Shown here: in pieces, positions 43,597 to 53,641 of the stretch
Layout: every line of letters begins with the position of its first letter
How positions within the stretch are numbered: position 1 is the stretch's first letter
From: Bacillota bacterium
GTDB taxonomy: Bacteria; Bacillota; Sulfobacillia; Sulfobacillales; JAIMBI01
DNA: 64,000 nt
Direction of reading: 5' to 3'
NCBI GenBank assembly: GCA_021797815.1
Contig: JAJZYZ010000009.1
Span: 1 to 64,000 of the forward strand
The notes under the pieces: generated by a model
The model's input: only the letters and a program-made list of their open reading frames with translations
Databases searched by the model: none
Told to the model about the DNA's origin: nothing
Made by a program: the position numbers and the translations under genes

Positions 43597-44943
43597 TCAG
43601 GCCCCTGGAATACGCTCCCCGAGGAAGTTCGTGTGGATGTGTCCCGCCCGGAACTCGGGGTCTTGCAGGAGTTGCCCGTGGAGTTCCAGGGTGGTCTTGA
43701 CCCCTTCGATCCGGAACTCCGACAGGGCCCTGGCCATCCGGGCCACCGCCTCATCCCGGTCCCGTCCCCACGTGACGACCTTAGCCAGAAGTGAGTCGTA
43801 AAACGGCTGCACCTCGGTACCCGCGTCGGCGCCGCTGTCGATGCGCACCCAGGGGCCCTGCGGCACGTCGTAACGCGTGATGAGACCGGGAGAAGGGCGG
43901 AACTGCTGCTCCGGATCCTCGGCGTTGATCCGGCACTCGAGCGACCAGCCTACCAGTTCCAGGTGGTCGCCCTCAATCGAAAGGGGCTCGCCCGCCGCGA
44001 CCCGGATCTGCTCCTTCACGATGTCGACGCCGGTCACCATTTCGGTCACGGCGTGCTCGACCTGCACCCGCGTATTCATCTCCATGAAGTAAAAGCGTCC
44101 CTCATCGTCCAGCAGGAACTCCATGGTTCCGGCGGAATGATAGCCAACCGCATGGGCTGCCTCACGGGCCGCCTCGGACATGCGGCGACGCAGTTCGGGG
44201 TCCACCGCCGGCGACGGCGCCTCTTCCAGGATTTTCTGGCGTCGACGCTGGATGCTGGACTCGCGCTCGCCCAGACTGGCCACATGTCCGTATTTGTCCG
44301 CGATGATCTGAATTTCGATGTGGCGCGGGTTCTTCAGGTAGCGCTCCAGGTAGAGGTCCCCGTTTCCAAACGCGGAGGCCGCCTCGCGCCCCGCCCGCTC
44401 CCAGGCCTCCTCCAGCTGGTCCATGGTCTCGACGATGCGGATGCCGCGACCGCCGCCGCCGCCGCTCGCCTTCACCAGGAGCGGCAGCCCTACGGATTCG
44501 GCCACCACCCGCGCCTCGTCTAGAGAGGCCACCGCCCCCTGGGAGCCCGGCACTACTGGAAGCCCTGCGGCGGCCATCGTGGCGCGCGCCTGGTCTTTGA
44601 TCCCCATGAGGCGGATAGCCTCCGCCGGCGGTCCGATAAAGGTGAGGTTCCAAATGCCGCACACCTCGGCGAACCGATGATTTTCAGACAAAAACCCGTA
44701 TCCCGGGTGGATAGCCTCGGCCCCCGTCTGCACGGCGGCGTTAATGATATTGGGGATGTGCAGATAACTGTGCACCGACTGCGCAGGACCGATGGGGAAC
44801 GCCTCGTCCGCGTAACGGACATGCACGGCGTCTCTGTCGGCCTCCGAGTATACCGCCACCGTCTTCACGCCAAGTTCGCGCGCCGCCCGCATGACCCGGA
44901 CAGCGATCTCACCGCGATTGGCGACCAGGATCTTGCTGAACAG
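43597..44943 (-). CDS. accC: Biotin carboxylase subunit of acetyl-CoA carboxylase
   Basis: The 448-residue product carboxylates biotin on the carrier protein AccB. The family start LFSKILVANRGEIAVRVMRAARELG, the ATP-grasp glycine loop KASGGGGGRGIRIV near residue 158, the metal/catalytic segment EFLLDDEGRFYFMEMNTRVQVEH near residue 273 and VEVQPFYDSLLAKV-like text near 380 are present. The likely start is CTG 44943, four bases after GGAGGTGG, which gives normal length. accB, its usual upstream partner, is missing; a 1 kb gene-free region lies there. Confidence 0.93.
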   Translation of the reverse strand: MFSKILVANRGEIAVRVMRAARELGVKTVAVYSEADRDAVHVRYADEAFPIGPAQSVHSYLHIPNIINAAVQTGAEAIHPGYGFLSENHRFAEVCGIWNLTFIGPPAEAIRLMGIKDQARATMAAAGLPVVPGSQGAVASLDEARVVAESVGLPLLVKASGGGGGRGIRIVETMDQLEEAWERAGREAASAFGNGDLYLERYLKNPRHIEIQIIADKYGHVASLGERESSIQRRRQKILEEAPSPAVDPELRRRMSEAAREAAHAVGYHSAGTMEFLLDDEGRFYFMEMNTRVQVEHAVTEMVTGVDIVKEQIRVAAGEPLSIEGDHLELVGWSLECRINAEDPEQQFRPSPGLITRYDVPQGPWVRIDSGADAGTEVQPFYDSLLAKVVTWGRDRDEAVARMARALSEFRIEGVKTTLELHGQLLQDPEFRAGHIHTNFLGERIPGA

Positions 44944-45982
44944 ACTGCCACCTCCACTATTGCCAACCCTATGACACCACAAGCGCAGGAGGAGTGTCCA
45001 GGGTCGAGGTGCTGTCCTCCTGTGAGGACGCCGGAACGGTTTCCGACACACGCACGACGTTCTCGGGCACCACGCGGCCAGGAACCGGAACGGAGCCGCG
45101 GACCAACTCCTCAGCCGCCCCTGCTGCCGGACCCACCGCCCTGTCAACTATCCCTTCAAACGCGGCGCGCCCAGCACACCTGCCGCTGGCCCGCCGCCGC
45201 TCCGACTGTGAGCCAAAGACGCCGCTCGCGCGCGACAGGCCACATCCCCGCAGTCGTCCGCCACCCGTCGCCCGACCCTCCGGCCCCGATCACGAGGGCG
45301 CCGGCCGGGCCATCGACCGAAGAAAAGGTGCGGCCGCCCACCACGGCTCACGACGTCATCGGCGGCCCGAATCCTGAGCCGGTGGCTTTCCGGTTTCCAT
45401 ACGGAAAAAGCCGCAGCCAGCCGGCGGCAACTTTAGTCAACCGGCGTCAGTGAACGGACGAGCCGGGCTCCATGAATATTCGAGTCAGAGGGCCCGGAAG
45501 GCCTCGTGCCCAAACGGGAGTGGGGACCGATACTCCTCGGTGGGAGAACTCGGCGTCTTCGGTGTCGCCGGCGCCGGCGACGAGCGCACCGACGATGGCG
45601 TAATCGAAGGCACAGCGGCCAGGGGGTGAGGAGAATTCCGCGGACTCCCGGGAGCCGACCCGGCCTGGGAGGACGAGCGTTCATAATCGGAGAGGCACGC
45701 CAACGCAAGCCCAGCGTCGCGCGCCGCCTTACCGCGGCCGCCCGGATCCCCGTTCACGCTCCCGTGGTCGGAGCCGCCCATGATCCCCGCCAGGAAGCGT
45801 ACGACGTTCGGGACCTATAGCACCCATTGCGCCGTCTCCGATGTGAACCGGGCCACCGTGTCCCACCCACGCCATGCTCTCGGGCGCTTATCAACCCTTG
45901 GTGCCATGCCCTCGCGCGGCCAGGCGCACCGAGACCGGACGAACGCCTTCGGACGCCGCCCGTCGCATGCGGTCCGGACGAC
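44944..45982. other. Gene-free stretch at the spoIIIA/accB position
   Basis: About 1 kb between efp and accC contains no credible gene. In Bacillus and Clostridia spoIIIAA-AH and accB lie between efp and accC. I found no SpoIIIAA Walker motif and no AccB EAMKLMN biotin motif. On the minus strand around 45150-45340 a run GGRTFSSVDGPAGALVIGAG faintly recalls the AccB GTFYxSPxPGAPPFV segment, and PENVVRVSETVP near 45030 ends a long open frame. Neither is good enough to call. Both strands show scattered open frames of Arg/Pro-rich text. Confidence 0.5.
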
Positions 45983-46540
45983 TCAGGCGCGCCCCAGGTA
46001 CTGTCCGGTGCGGGTGTCAACCAGGATGCGATCGCCGGTATTCAAAAACAGCGGCACGCGTACGACAGCCCCGGTCTCGGTGGTGGCGGGCTTGGTGCCG
46101 CCCGCCGCGGTGTCGCCCTTCAGGCCCGGGTCCGTCTCCACGATGCCGAGCTCCACCGAATTGGGCAGTTCCACCCCGATGGCCTGGGCGTTGTACAGCA
46201 TCACGTAGCAGACCATGTTCTCCTTCAAGTATTTGGTGCCATCGCCCAGTTGGTCGGCCGAGAGCCCCATCTGCTCAAAACTCTCCGTGTCCATGAAGAT
46301 GTACTCGCTGCCGTTCTGGTAGAGATACTGCATCTCGCGCCGTTCCACCCGTGCGGCCGCCACGCGCTCGCCGGCATTGAAGGTCCGCTCGACCGTGCCC
46401 CCGGTCAGGAGGTTCTTCAACTTGGTGCGTACGAAGGCCGACCCCTTGCCGGGCTTGACATGCTGGAAGTCGATGACCTGCCAGACCTGCCCGTCGTACT
46501 CGATGGTGACGCCGTTTCGAAAATCGTTGCTTGAGATCAT
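45983..46540 (-). CDS. efp: Translation elongation factor P
   Basis: This 185-residue factor relieves ribosome stalling at polyproline. The three OB domains are standard. The acceptor loop [17 protein letters not shown] carries the modifiable lysine, and LEMEY-like text, [22 protein letters not shown] and the C-terminal [13 protein letters not shown] match EF-P. The ATG at 46540 overlaps the aroQ stop by four bases and has GGGAGG upstream. It is the last gene of the long aro/gcv operon before the gap at the spoIIIA position. Confidence 0.96.
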   Translation of the reverse strand: MISSNDFRNGVTIEYDGQVWQVIDFQHVKPGKGSAFVRTKLKNLLTGGTVERTFNAGERVAAARVERREMQYLYQNGSEYIFMDTESFEQMGLSADQLGDGTKYLKENMVCYVMLYNAQAIGVELPNSVELGIVETDPGLKGDTAAGGTKPATTETGAVVRVPLFLNTGDRILVDTRTGQYLGRA

Positions 46541-47013
46541 GGTGTCTCGCCTCCCTGGTTTGAAGTAGCCGCGCTCTGGTCTCGCGCGGCGAGGGCCAGG
46601 AGCGCTTCGATGGCGAGCAGATAGCCCATGGCACCGAAGCCCACGATCTGTCCGGCGCACACGGCACTTAGGACAGAACGCCGCCGGAAAGGTTCGCGCC
46701 GGTGCACGTTGGTCAGATGCACCTCCACCACCGGACACAAAAGCGCCGCCACGGCGTCACGAAGCGCAAGCCCGTAGTGCGTAAGCGCTCCGGCATTCAG
46801 CACCACCCCATCCAGGCATGGTCCCCGCTCTTCCAGAAAGTCGATGAGCGCGCCCTCATGGTTGCTCTGAAAATCTTCCAGCTCGACACCCCTCGCGGCC
46901 GCGAGGGTTCGCGCGCGCTCTACGATGTCCGTCAGGGTCTCCGTCCCGTACAGCGCCGGTTCGCGGCGGCCCAGCTGACCGAGATTCGGCCCGTTTACGA
47001 TCGCCAGCCGCAC
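46537..47013 (-). CDS. aroQ: 3-dehydroquinate dehydratase, type II
   Basis: The 158-residue enzyme removes water from 3-dehydroquinate, the third shikimate step. The family opening [18 protein letters not shown] contains the catalytic Asn and Tyr, [14 protein letters not shown] lies near residue 47, [15 protein letters not shown] near 74 and [18 protein letters not shown] with the catalytic His follows. The GTG start overlaps the glyA stop by one base. It is separated from aroB by the glycine cleavage genes. Confidence 0.95.
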   Translation of the reverse strand: MRLAIVNGPNLGQLGRREPALYGTETLTDIVERARTLAAARGVELEDFQSNHEGALIDFLEERGPCLDGVVLNAGALTHYGLALRDAVAALLCPVVEVHLTNVHRREPFRRRSVLSAVCAGQIVGFGAMGYLLAIEALLALAARDQSAATSNQGGETP

Positions 47014-48254
47014 TACTGCACCCCCGGCAGCGGAAAGTGATGCGCAAGGTCCGTCACCCGGTCGCGGATACGCTCCTGTTCCCGAGCGTCGTGCGTGCCG
47101 AGCGCCTCCAGGATGAGTCCCCCGAGGAGGTCCATCTCCCCTTCCCGAAATCCGCGGGTTGTGACCTGGGGCGTCCCGATGCGGATGCCCGATGCGATAG
47201 CCGGCTTCTCCGGGTCGTAAGGAATGGTGTTCTTGTTGACCGTGATATGAACGGCCGCGAGACGGCTTTGGGCCTGGCGTCCGGTCACCCCAAGGGGGCG
47301 CACGTCCACCAGCATGAGGTGATTATCGGTGCCGCCTGAGACCAGTCGAAGCCCCCCTGCCTGCAGGACCGCAGAGAGTCGGCGGGCGTTCTTCACCACC
47401 TGCTCCTGGTACTGGCGGAAGATCGGCGTGGATGCCTCCTTGAAGGCAACTGCCTTGGCGGCCACCATATTCATCAAGGGGCCGCCCTGCAGCCCTGGAA
47501 ACACCGCCCGGTCAATCTTTCGCGCCAGCTCCTCCTCGCCGCACAGGATGAACCCGCCCCGCGGCCCCCGCAGCGTCTTGTGGGTGGTGGAGGTGACGAT
47601 ATCGGCCGCGCCGACGGGACTCGGGTGGACGCCTGCGGCCACCAGGCCGGCGATGTGAGCCATGTCTACCATTAGTAGCGCGCCGACCCGATCGGCCACC
47701 TGTCGGAATCCCGCAAAGTCAATCACGCGCGGATAGGCGGTCGCGCCAGCGACGATGAGGCGCGGGCGATGCTCCTCCGCCATCGCCGCCACCTGCTCCA
47801 GATCAATAAGCTCGGTGGTGCGGTCTACGCCATATCCGACCACGTTGAAGTACTTGCCGGAGAAGTTGACCGGCGACCCGTGCGTGAGATGTCCGCCCTG
47901 GTCGAGGGTCATGCCCATGATGGTGTCCCCAGGGTTCAGCACAGCCATGTATGCGGCCGTGTTGGCCGGGGCGCCGGCATGCGGCTGCACGTTGGCATAG
48001 GCCGCGCCGTATAGGACTTTCACACGTTCTTGGGCCAGCTGCTCGGCCACATCGACCCACTCGCAGCCCCCGTAGTAGCGACGGCCGGGATACCCTTCGG
48101 CATACTTGTCGGTCATGATCGAGCCCATGGCCTCGCGCACCGCGGGCGAAGTCCAGTTCTCGGAGGCAATCAGTTCGATGTTCTCCTCCTGACGCCCGAG
48201 CTCGCCCCGAATGGCCGCGTAGATTTCCGGATCGGTGGTCGCAAGGGTGCTCAC
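47013..48254 (-). CDS. glyA: Serine hydroxymethyltransferase
   Basis: This 413-residue PLP enzyme interconverts serine and glycine with one-carbon transfer to THF. The text [20 protein letters not shown] near residue 25, [32 protein letters not shown] near 200 and the PLP-lysine segment [17 protein letters not shown] near 223 are conserved. GTG 48254 has GGGGG six bases upstream; GTG 48275 is an alternative. It follows the glycine cleavage genes, forming a serine-glycine-C1 module together with folD elsewhere. Confidence 0.96.
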   Translation of the reverse strand: MSTLATTDPEIYAAIRGELGRQEENIELIASENWTSPAVREAMGSIMTDKYAEGYPGRRYYGGCEWVDVAEQLAQERVKVLYGAAYANVQPHAGAPANTAAYMAVLNPGDTIMGMTLDQGGHLTHGSPVNFSGKYFNVVGYGVDRTTELIDLEQVAAMAEEHRPRLIVAGATAYPRVIDFAGFRQVADRVGALLMVDMAHIAGLVAAGVHPSPVGAADIVTSTTHKTLRGPRGGFILCGEEELARKIDRAVFPGLQGGPLMNMVAAKAVAFKEASTPIFRQYQEQVVKNARRLSAVLQAGGLRLVSGGTDNHLMLVDVRPLGVTGRQAQSRLAAVHITVNKNTIPYDPEKPAIASGIRIGTPQVTTRGFREGEMDLLGGLILEALGTHDAREQERIRDRVTDLAHHFPLPGVQ

Positions 48255-48271
48255 TGTCGTCCCCCTTTTTG

Positions 48272-49723
48272 TCACTCCGGCCGCCAGCGGAGCCGGGGCC
48301 GCCGGGCGGCCTCCGCCTCGTCGAGCCGCCGCACCGGCGTGCTGTGCGGAGCGTCATGAAGGAGCTCCGCGCTCTCATCTATCTCCTCATTGATCTGCAG
48401 CATGGCGTCTGCAAACGCATCCAGGGTCTCCTTCGACTCCGTTTCGGTGGGCTCGACCATCATCGCTTCCGGGACCACCAGCGGGAAATACACGGTGGGG
48501 GGGTAAACCCCGTAATCGATGAGGCGTTTAGCCACGTCGAGCGCGCTGGACCCCCGAGCTTTCTGTCCCGCCAGCGACAGGACAAACTCGTGCATCACCG
48601 TGCGGTCGTACGCGGTCTGATAGCCCGGCCGCAACTTCCACTTCAGGTAGTTGGCGTTCAGGACCGCCATGTCCGCGACCTGCAGGAGACCTTCCGGACC
48701 GTGACTCTCGATATAGGCCAGCGCCCGGAGGAGGATGCCCGCATTCCCGTAGTACGACCGCACCTTGCCAATCGACTGCGGGCGGTCGTGATCCCACGCG
48801 AGCAGGCCGTCGTCGCGGCGGACAAGCCGGGGCCCCGGCAGGTACGGCTCCAGGTGGCGCTTCACGCCAACCGGTCCGGCACCCGGCCCTCCTCCACCAT
48901 GGGGGGTGGAGAACGTTTTGTGGAGATTCAGATGGACGACGTCAAAGCCCATATCCCCGGGACGGGTGCGTCCCAGCACCGCATTGGCATTGGCGCCGTC
49001 GTAATACACGAGGCCCCCGGCCTGGTGCACGACGTGAGCAATCTCCAGAATGTCCTCTTCGAAGAGGCCCAGGGTATTCGGATTGGTCAGCATGATGGCG
49101 GCCGTGTCCGGCCCTACGAGCTGGCGGAGGGCCGCGACGTCCACGCCCCCGCGCGCGCTCGAGGGCACGACGCCCACTTTGAAGCCCGCCATGGATGCCG
49201 TGGCGGGATTGGTGCCATGGGCGGAGTCAGGCACCAGCACGGTCCGCCGTTCCTCCCCGCGTTCTTCGAGGTAGCGGCGGATGATGAGGATACCGGTCAG
49301 CTCGCCGTGCGCCCCGGCCGCCGGCTGCAGCGTAACCGCGTCCATGCCCGCAATCTCCGCCAGCACCTGCTCCAGCGTCCACAGGACATCCAGCATCCCC
49401 TGCACCGTCTCCTCCGGCTGGAGGGGGTGGATGTCCGCAAAGCCCGGGAGCGCCGCCACCCATTCGTTGACCTTGGGGTTGTATTTCATCGTGCAGGAGC
49501 CGAGGGGATAGAACCCCTTGTCAATGGCATAATTGAGCTGCGAGAGGCCGGTGTAATGGCGCACCACGTCGTTCTCCGCCACCTCCGGCAGCCCCAGGGG
49601 AGACGTACGCAGAAGTTCCGGCGGAAGGACCGCCGCCTCATCGAAGGCCGGTACATCCGGAGCCGGATAGCGAACCCCACGGCGCCCCGGCTGTGAGCGC
49701 TCAAAGATCAGCGGGATGTCCAA
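48272..49723 (-). CDS. gcvPB: Glycine dehydrogenase (decarboxylating) subunit 2
   Basis: This 483-residue PLP-binding subunit of the split P-protein decarboxylates glycine and passes the aminomethyl group to GcvH. Evidence includes [11 protein letters not shown] near residue 76, [23 protein letters not shown] near 158 and the PLP lysine in [18 protein letters not shown] near 262. The TTG at 49723 follows GAGGAGG and overlaps gcvPA by 16 bases. Two-subunit GcvP is typical of Firmicutes. Confidence 0.95.
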   Translation of the reverse strand: MDIPLIFERSQPGRRGVRYPAPDVPAFDEAAVLPPELLRTSPLGLPEVAENDVVRHYTGLSQLNYAIDKGFYPLGSCTMKYNPKVNEWVAALPGFADIHPLQPEETVQGMLDVLWTLEQVLAEIAGMDAVTLQPAAGAHGELTGILIIRRYLEERGEERRTVLVPDSAHGTNPATASMAGFKVGVVPSSARGGVDVAALRQLVGPDTAAIMLTNPNTLGLFEEDILEIAHVVHQAGGLVYYDGANANAVLGRTRPGDMGFDVVHLNLHKTFSTPHGGGGPGAGPVGVKRHLEPYLPGPRLVRRDDGLLAWDHDRPQSIGKVRSYYGNAGILLRALAYIESHGPEGLLQVADMAVLNANYLKWKLRPGYQTAYDRTVMHEFVLSLAGQKARGSSALDVAKRLIDYGVYPPTVYFPLVVPEAMMVEPTETESKETLDAFADAMLQINEEIDESAELLHDAPHSTPVRRLDEAEAARRPRLRWRPE

Positions 49724-51030
49724 CCGCGCACCTCCTCGATGATGGCGTCCAGCTCCGCGCGGGTACGCCGCTCGGTGACGGCCACCTGCCACAGGCCGTC
49801 CCACTCGTCCCGCCAGCGACCCATGTCGTATCCGCCCACGATGCCTGCCGCAAGCAGGCGCCGGTTCAGATGGGACACGGGACCCGGAAGCCTGAGGGCC
49901 ACTTCGAACAGGTACGGACCGGGATGCGCCGGCAGGATGCCAAACGGTTCGAGCCCCTGAACCAGATACCGGGCCTTGGCCGCGGAGAGGCGGGCCACTT
50001 CCCGGAGCCCGTCCGGTCCCAGCAATGCCAGATAGATCGTGGCCTGCAGGGCGTTCAGCGAGTGATTGGAGCAGATGTTGGAGGTCGCCCGTTCACGCCG
50101 GATGTGCTGCTCACGGGCCTGGAGCGTCAGCACGAATCCGCGCTGGCCGTCCACGTCGTGGCTCATGCCCACGAGCCGTCCCGGCATCCGTCGGATGAGC
50201 GCCTCGCTTACGGCAAAGAAGCCAAAGCTCGGGCCTCCGTACTGGAGATGATTGCCAAGCGGCTGTCCCTCGCCGGCCGCCACGTCAAATCCCATCTCCC
50301 CCGGCGGCTTTACGAGGGCGAGGCTGACCGGCTCCACCAAGGCCACCGACAGGATGCCTGCCGCCTTCGCAAGAGCCGTCACCGGGGTCCAGTCGTGCAC
50401 GACGCCGAATACATCGGGGTTCGGCAGGATGACGGCCGCCACCTCATCGTCAAGCACGGTCTCCCAAGGCTCGGACGTCCGGCGCCGAACCGTTCCGCCG
50501 CGCGCCGTGACATAGGTGCGCACCACCGCCTCCACGTCCGGGAACACCCCGTCGTCCACGACCACCGTCCCACGTCGCTGAGCCGACAGCGCCAGCAAGG
50601 CCGCTTCTCCCACCGCCGAGGCCCCGTCATACATGGACGCCTGGGCGGCATGCATCCCAGTGAGCCCCGCTATCATCGTCTGGAACTCGAAGATGGACGC
50701 CAGCGTGCCCTGTGAGAGTTCGGGCTGGTAGGGGGTGTACGCGGTCGCGAACTCGCCCCGGAAAGCCAGGGCGGCAACCGCTTTGGGAACAAACCGGTCG
50801 TAGAACTGCCCGCCCAGCAGAGACGGAGCGGCAGACGTGCTGAGATTTTGAGCCGCCGTGTGTTCGAAAGCGCTTTCTATCTCCATCTCGGTCAGTGGTC
50901 CGGGAATGTCAAGCGGACGGCCCAGGCGGGCGGCCTCGGGGATGTCTTGGAAGAGGGCATCCACGGAGTCCAGGTGAAGCGTCTCCAGCATCTGGGCCAC
51001 GTCAGTTCGGGTGTGCGGAATGTAGCGCAT
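49708..51030 (-). CDS. gcvPA: Glycine dehydrogenase (decarboxylating) subunit 1
   Basis: The 440-residue N-terminal half of the split P-protein opens [28 protein letters not shown]-like text appears as [13 protein letters not shown], and [36 protein letters not shown] and [14 protein letters not shown] are conserved. It contains no PLP lysine and works with GcvPB. ATG 51030 lies one base after the gcvH stop, where GGAGGAG inside gcvH serves as ribosome binding site. Confidence 0.95.
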   Translation of the reverse strand: MRYIPHTRTDVAQMLETLHLDSVDALFQDIPEAARLGRPLDIPGPLTEMEIESAFEHTAAQNLSTSAAPSLLGGQFYDRFVPKAVAALAFRGEFATAYTPYQPELSQGTLASIFEFQTMIAGLTGMHAAQASMYDGASAVGEAALLALSAQRRGTVVVDDGVFPDVEAVVRTYVTARGGTVRRRTSEPWETVLDDEVAAVILPNPDVFGVVHDWTPVTALAKAAGILSVALVEPVSLALVKPPGEMGFDVAAGEGQPLGNHLQYGGPSFGFFAVSEALIRRMPGRLVGMSHDVDGQRGFVLTLQAREQHIRRERATSNICSNHSLNALQATIYLALLGPDGLREVARLSAAKARYLVQGLEPFGILPAHPGPYLFEVALRLPGPVSHLNRRLLAAGIVGGYDMGRWRDEWDGLWQVAVTERRTRAELDAIIEEVRGWTSR

Positions 51031-51031
51031 G

Positions 51032-51397
51032 TTACTCCTCCATGAATCCTCGATAGTCGTCGGCAGACAGAAGCCCCTCCGGCTCGCCCTCCACGCGGAG
51101 CTGCACCAGCCACCCCTCCCCGAAGGGATCCTGGTTGACCAGCTCCGGCCGGTCGGTGAGTCCCTCATTCACCGCCACCACGGTCCCCGTGGCGGGACAG
51201 TACAGATCCGACACCGACTTGACCGACTCCACAACGCCGAGACTCTCACCCTGTCGGACTTCCTGGCCCACGGCAGGAAGCTCCACGAACACCACATCTC
51301 CCAGCTGGTCCTGCGCGTAATCGGTGACGCCCACGCGTCCCTCGCCATCAATCCATTCGTGCTCCCGCGTATAGCGGAGGCCGTCTTTCACCTGCAC
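51032..51397 (-). CDS. gcvH: Glycine cleavage system H protein
   Basis: This 121-residue lipoyl carrier shuttles the aminomethyl group between P and T proteins. It begins with the family text YTREHEWI and has the lipoylation site [15 protein letters not shown] near residue 59, followed by [21 protein letters not shown]. The GTG at 51397 is separated from the gcvT stop by three bases. It lies between gcvT and gcvPA in the order common in Firmicutes. Confidence 0.96.
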   Translation of the reverse strand: MQVKDGLRYTREHEWIDGEGRVGVTDYAQDQLGDVVFVELPAVGQEVRQGESLGVVESVKSVSDLYCPATGTVVAVNEGLTDRPELVNQDPFGEGWLVQLRVEGEPEGLLSADDYRGFMEE

Positions 51398-51400
51398 CGT

Positions 51401-52543
51401 CTACACCGCCTCTCGCCGATAAAAGGGAAGCCGCACGACACGCGCCGGCACGGTCCGCGCTCGGATCGAGACCGCCAGCTCGGTTCCTACCTTGGCCCAG
51501 GCTGCCGGCACCAGCGCCAGCGCGATGGGGACGCCGAGGGTCGGCGAATGGCTGCCGGAGGTGACCGTCCCCAGCGCCTGTCCACCGTCGGCGGGGTTCC
51601 GCACCCGGTAGCCGGCACGCGCGATGCCGCCCTCCACTCTCAGTCCCACAAGGCGCCGGCCGGGCCCGGCCTCCTTCTGACGCGCCAGCGCCTCCCGCCC
51701 CAAGAAGTCGTCCGGTTTCTCCCACTTGACGAACGGACCCAGGCCGGCCTCGAGCGGGGTGATTTCGGAGGACAACTCGTGCCCGTACAGCGGCAGCCGG
51801 GCTTCGAGACGAAGGGTGTCCCGGGCGCCAAGCCCGATCGGGACCGCTCCCGCCCCCACGAGCGCCTTCCAAATGGTCTCCGTCTCGCGGCCATGCTCGG
51901 GAATGTAAATCTCAAATCCATCTTCGCCCGTATAGCCGGTGCGCGACACGATGGTCTCCACACCGGCCACCTCCACGGGCTCGCGCAACCCGAACCCCGG
52001 CAGGTCGGCGACCGGCCGGTCGGCCAACGAAGACACCATGCGCACCGCCTCGGGGCCCTGGACGGCGATGAGTCCCATGTTCCTGGAAACATCCTCGATG
52101 GTGACGCGCGCCGGCCAAAGGTTATTGGCCCGAAGCCACGCCGCGTCGTCATCGTGGTTGGCCGCGTTGGTCACGAGTAAAAACCGATCCGCGCCGAGAC
52201 GCAGGACCAGAAGGTCGTCGACGGTGCCTCCGTCCGGGTAACACATGGGGGTGTAGAGGGCATGGCCAGCTTCAAGCCGCGACGGCCAGTTGGTCACCAG
52301 ACGGTCAAGATACGGCGCCGCTCCGTCCCCCGTCACCCAGAACTCTGCCATGTGCGAAACATCAAAAATACCCGCGGCCGTTCGGACGCTTTGATGTTCG
52401 CGCAAGATGCCCCCGTACTCCATGGGCATGGTGTAACCGCCAAATTCGGCCATTTTAGCCCCGTGCGCCTCGTGCCACCCGTAAAGCGGCGTGCGCAGCG
52501 GCACCCCGCCTGCTCGCCCCGACTCCCGGCTCTTCTCCTCCAC
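51401..52543 (-). CDS. gcvT: Glycine cleavage system T protein (aminomethyltransferase)
   Basis: This 380-residue folate enzyme transfers the C1 unit to THF and releases ammonia. The segment FDVSHMAEFWVTG near residue 60, GGTVDDLLVLRL near 105 with the folate-binding Asp, SRTGYTGEDGFEIY near 199 and GLGARDTLRLEARLPLYGHEL near 236 are conserved. The start is a GTG at 52543. Only 32 bases separate it from aroB, too little for a glycine riboswitch of the usual size. Confidence 0.95.
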   Translation of the reverse strand: MEEKSRESGRAGGVPLRTPLYGWHEAHGAKMAEFGGYTMPMEYGGILREHQSVRTAAGIFDVSHMAEFWVTGDGAAPYLDRLVTNWPSRLEAGHALYTPMCYPDGGTVDDLLVLRLGADRFLLVTNAANHDDDAAWLRANNLWPARVTIEDVSRNMGLIAVQGPEAVRMVSSLADRPVADLPGFGLREPVEVAGVETIVSRTGYTGEDGFEIYIPEHGRETETIWKALVGAGAVPIGLGARDTLRLEARLPLYGHELSSEITPLEAGLGPFVKWEKPDDFLGREALARQKEAGPGRRLVGLRVEGGIARAGYRVRNPADGGQALGTVTSGSHSPTLGVPIALALVPAAWAKVGTELAVSIRARTVPARVVRLPFYRREAV

Positions 52544-52575
52544 GATGCTGGCCCCTTCTTCCGCCGTGGTGCTGT

Positions 52576-53631
52576 CTACGCCTCAAGCCCGATGAGGGCG
52601 TCTTCCACGATGTCCATGGACACCGGCATGGCCACCGGGTCTCCGGGCGCGCGCAAGAGCACCCACCGGAGCGCACCGGCCCGCAGCTTCTTGTCCCGGG
52701 CCAGGGCCCGAAGAATTCCGTCATGGGAGTCGCGTGGCAGCCGGGTCGGCATTCCCCAGCGCCCCAGCGCCTGATGCACGGCCGCGCGCACCGCCGGATC
52801 CAGGTGGACCACCTGCTCCGACATGCGCAGGGCTGCCAGGAGCCCGACCCCCACCGCCTCCCCATGGCGAGGGCCGGCATAGCCGGACACCTGCTCCCAG
52901 GCATGGCCGACGGTATGCCCCAGGTTGAGACTTATCCGCTCGCCCGCTTCGTACGGATCCTGAGCGACGACCCGGCATTTATGGCGCGCCGATGCCTCGG
53001 CCAGCTCAACCATCTCCGCCGGCGCCTCCCAGCCCGGGGGGATCTCCTGCACCCGCTCCCACGTCCGGCCGCCCATGAGAAGGCCGCACTTCAACACCTC
53101 GCCGAAACCCGACCGCCATTCCCGGCGAGGGAGCGACTCCAGCACCTGCGGGTCCAGGGCAACCCAGGCCGGAAGGTGAAACGCTCCCACCAGATTTTTC
53201 CCCTGCGGCAGGTCAATGGCCGTCTTCCCCCCGATCGCCGCATCCACCTGGGCCAGAAGGGTCGTCGGCATCGCCGCCCAGGCAATTCCGCGTAGGAAAG
53301 TCGCGGCGGCAAAGCCCGCCGCGTCCAACACCGCCCCCCCACCGATGGCCAGAAACCATCCGTCCCGAGCCACGCCCGCGCCGAGGGCGGCATCATAAAT
53401 CGAGAATATCACAGGCCACGATTTGGCAGCCTCACCGCCGGCAACCGTGGCTTCCTGGACATCAACCGTCCCGCCGGCAAGTATGGCTCTTACCCCGGCC
53501 ATCACCGCTTCCGGCACGCCGGCGTCCCGGACGATGAGGCCCGCCGGCCCCAGATCGCCCCCGGCCAGCTTCGCGAGCTGGGCTTCCAGCGCGCCCGGGC
53601 CCCCCACAACCTGTCCCATCCTGGCGCCCAT
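52576..53631 (-). CDS. aroB: 3-dehydroquinate synthase
   Basis: This 351-residue NAD/metal enzyme cyclises DAHP in the second shikimate step. GGGAVLDAAGFAAATFLRGI near residue 92, PTTLLAQVDAAIGGKTAIDLPQGKNLVGAF near 118, RSGFGEVLKCGLLMGG near 167 and the metal-binding LNLGHTVGHAWE near 233 are recognisable. The Gly-Asp pair in GGGxxGD is altered to VLDAAG but Asp remains. The start is ATG 53631 or 53619. It follows aroK by ten bases. Confidence 0.93.
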   Translation of the reverse strand: MGARMGQVVGGPGALEAQLAKLAGGDLGPAGLIVRDAGVPEAVMAGVRAILAGGTVDVQEATVAGGEAAKSWPVIFSIYDAALGAGVARDGWFLAIGGGAVLDAAGFAAATFLRGIAWAAMPTTLLAQVDAAIGGKTAIDLPQGKNLVGAFHLPAWVALDPQVLESLPRREWRSGFGEVLKCGLLMGGRTWERVQEIPPGWEAPAEMVELAEASARHKCRVVAQDPYEAGERISLNLGHTVGHAWEQVSGYAGPRHGEAVGVGLLAALRMSEQVVHLDPAVRAAVHQALGRWGMPTRLPRDSHDGILRALARDKKLRAGALRWVLLRAPGDPVAMPVSMDIVEDALIGLEA

Positions 53632-53641
53632 CCTAAGATCT

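Noticed and set aside
45150-45340. AccB biotin-carrier remnant on the minus strand
   Set aside because: The run GGRTFSSVDGPAG is suggestive, but no EAMKLMN-like biotin motif follows, so I did not annotate accB.
52544-52575. Glycine riboswitch before gcvT
   Set aside because: Only 32 bases separate aroB and gcvT, too short for the known tandem or single aptamers.
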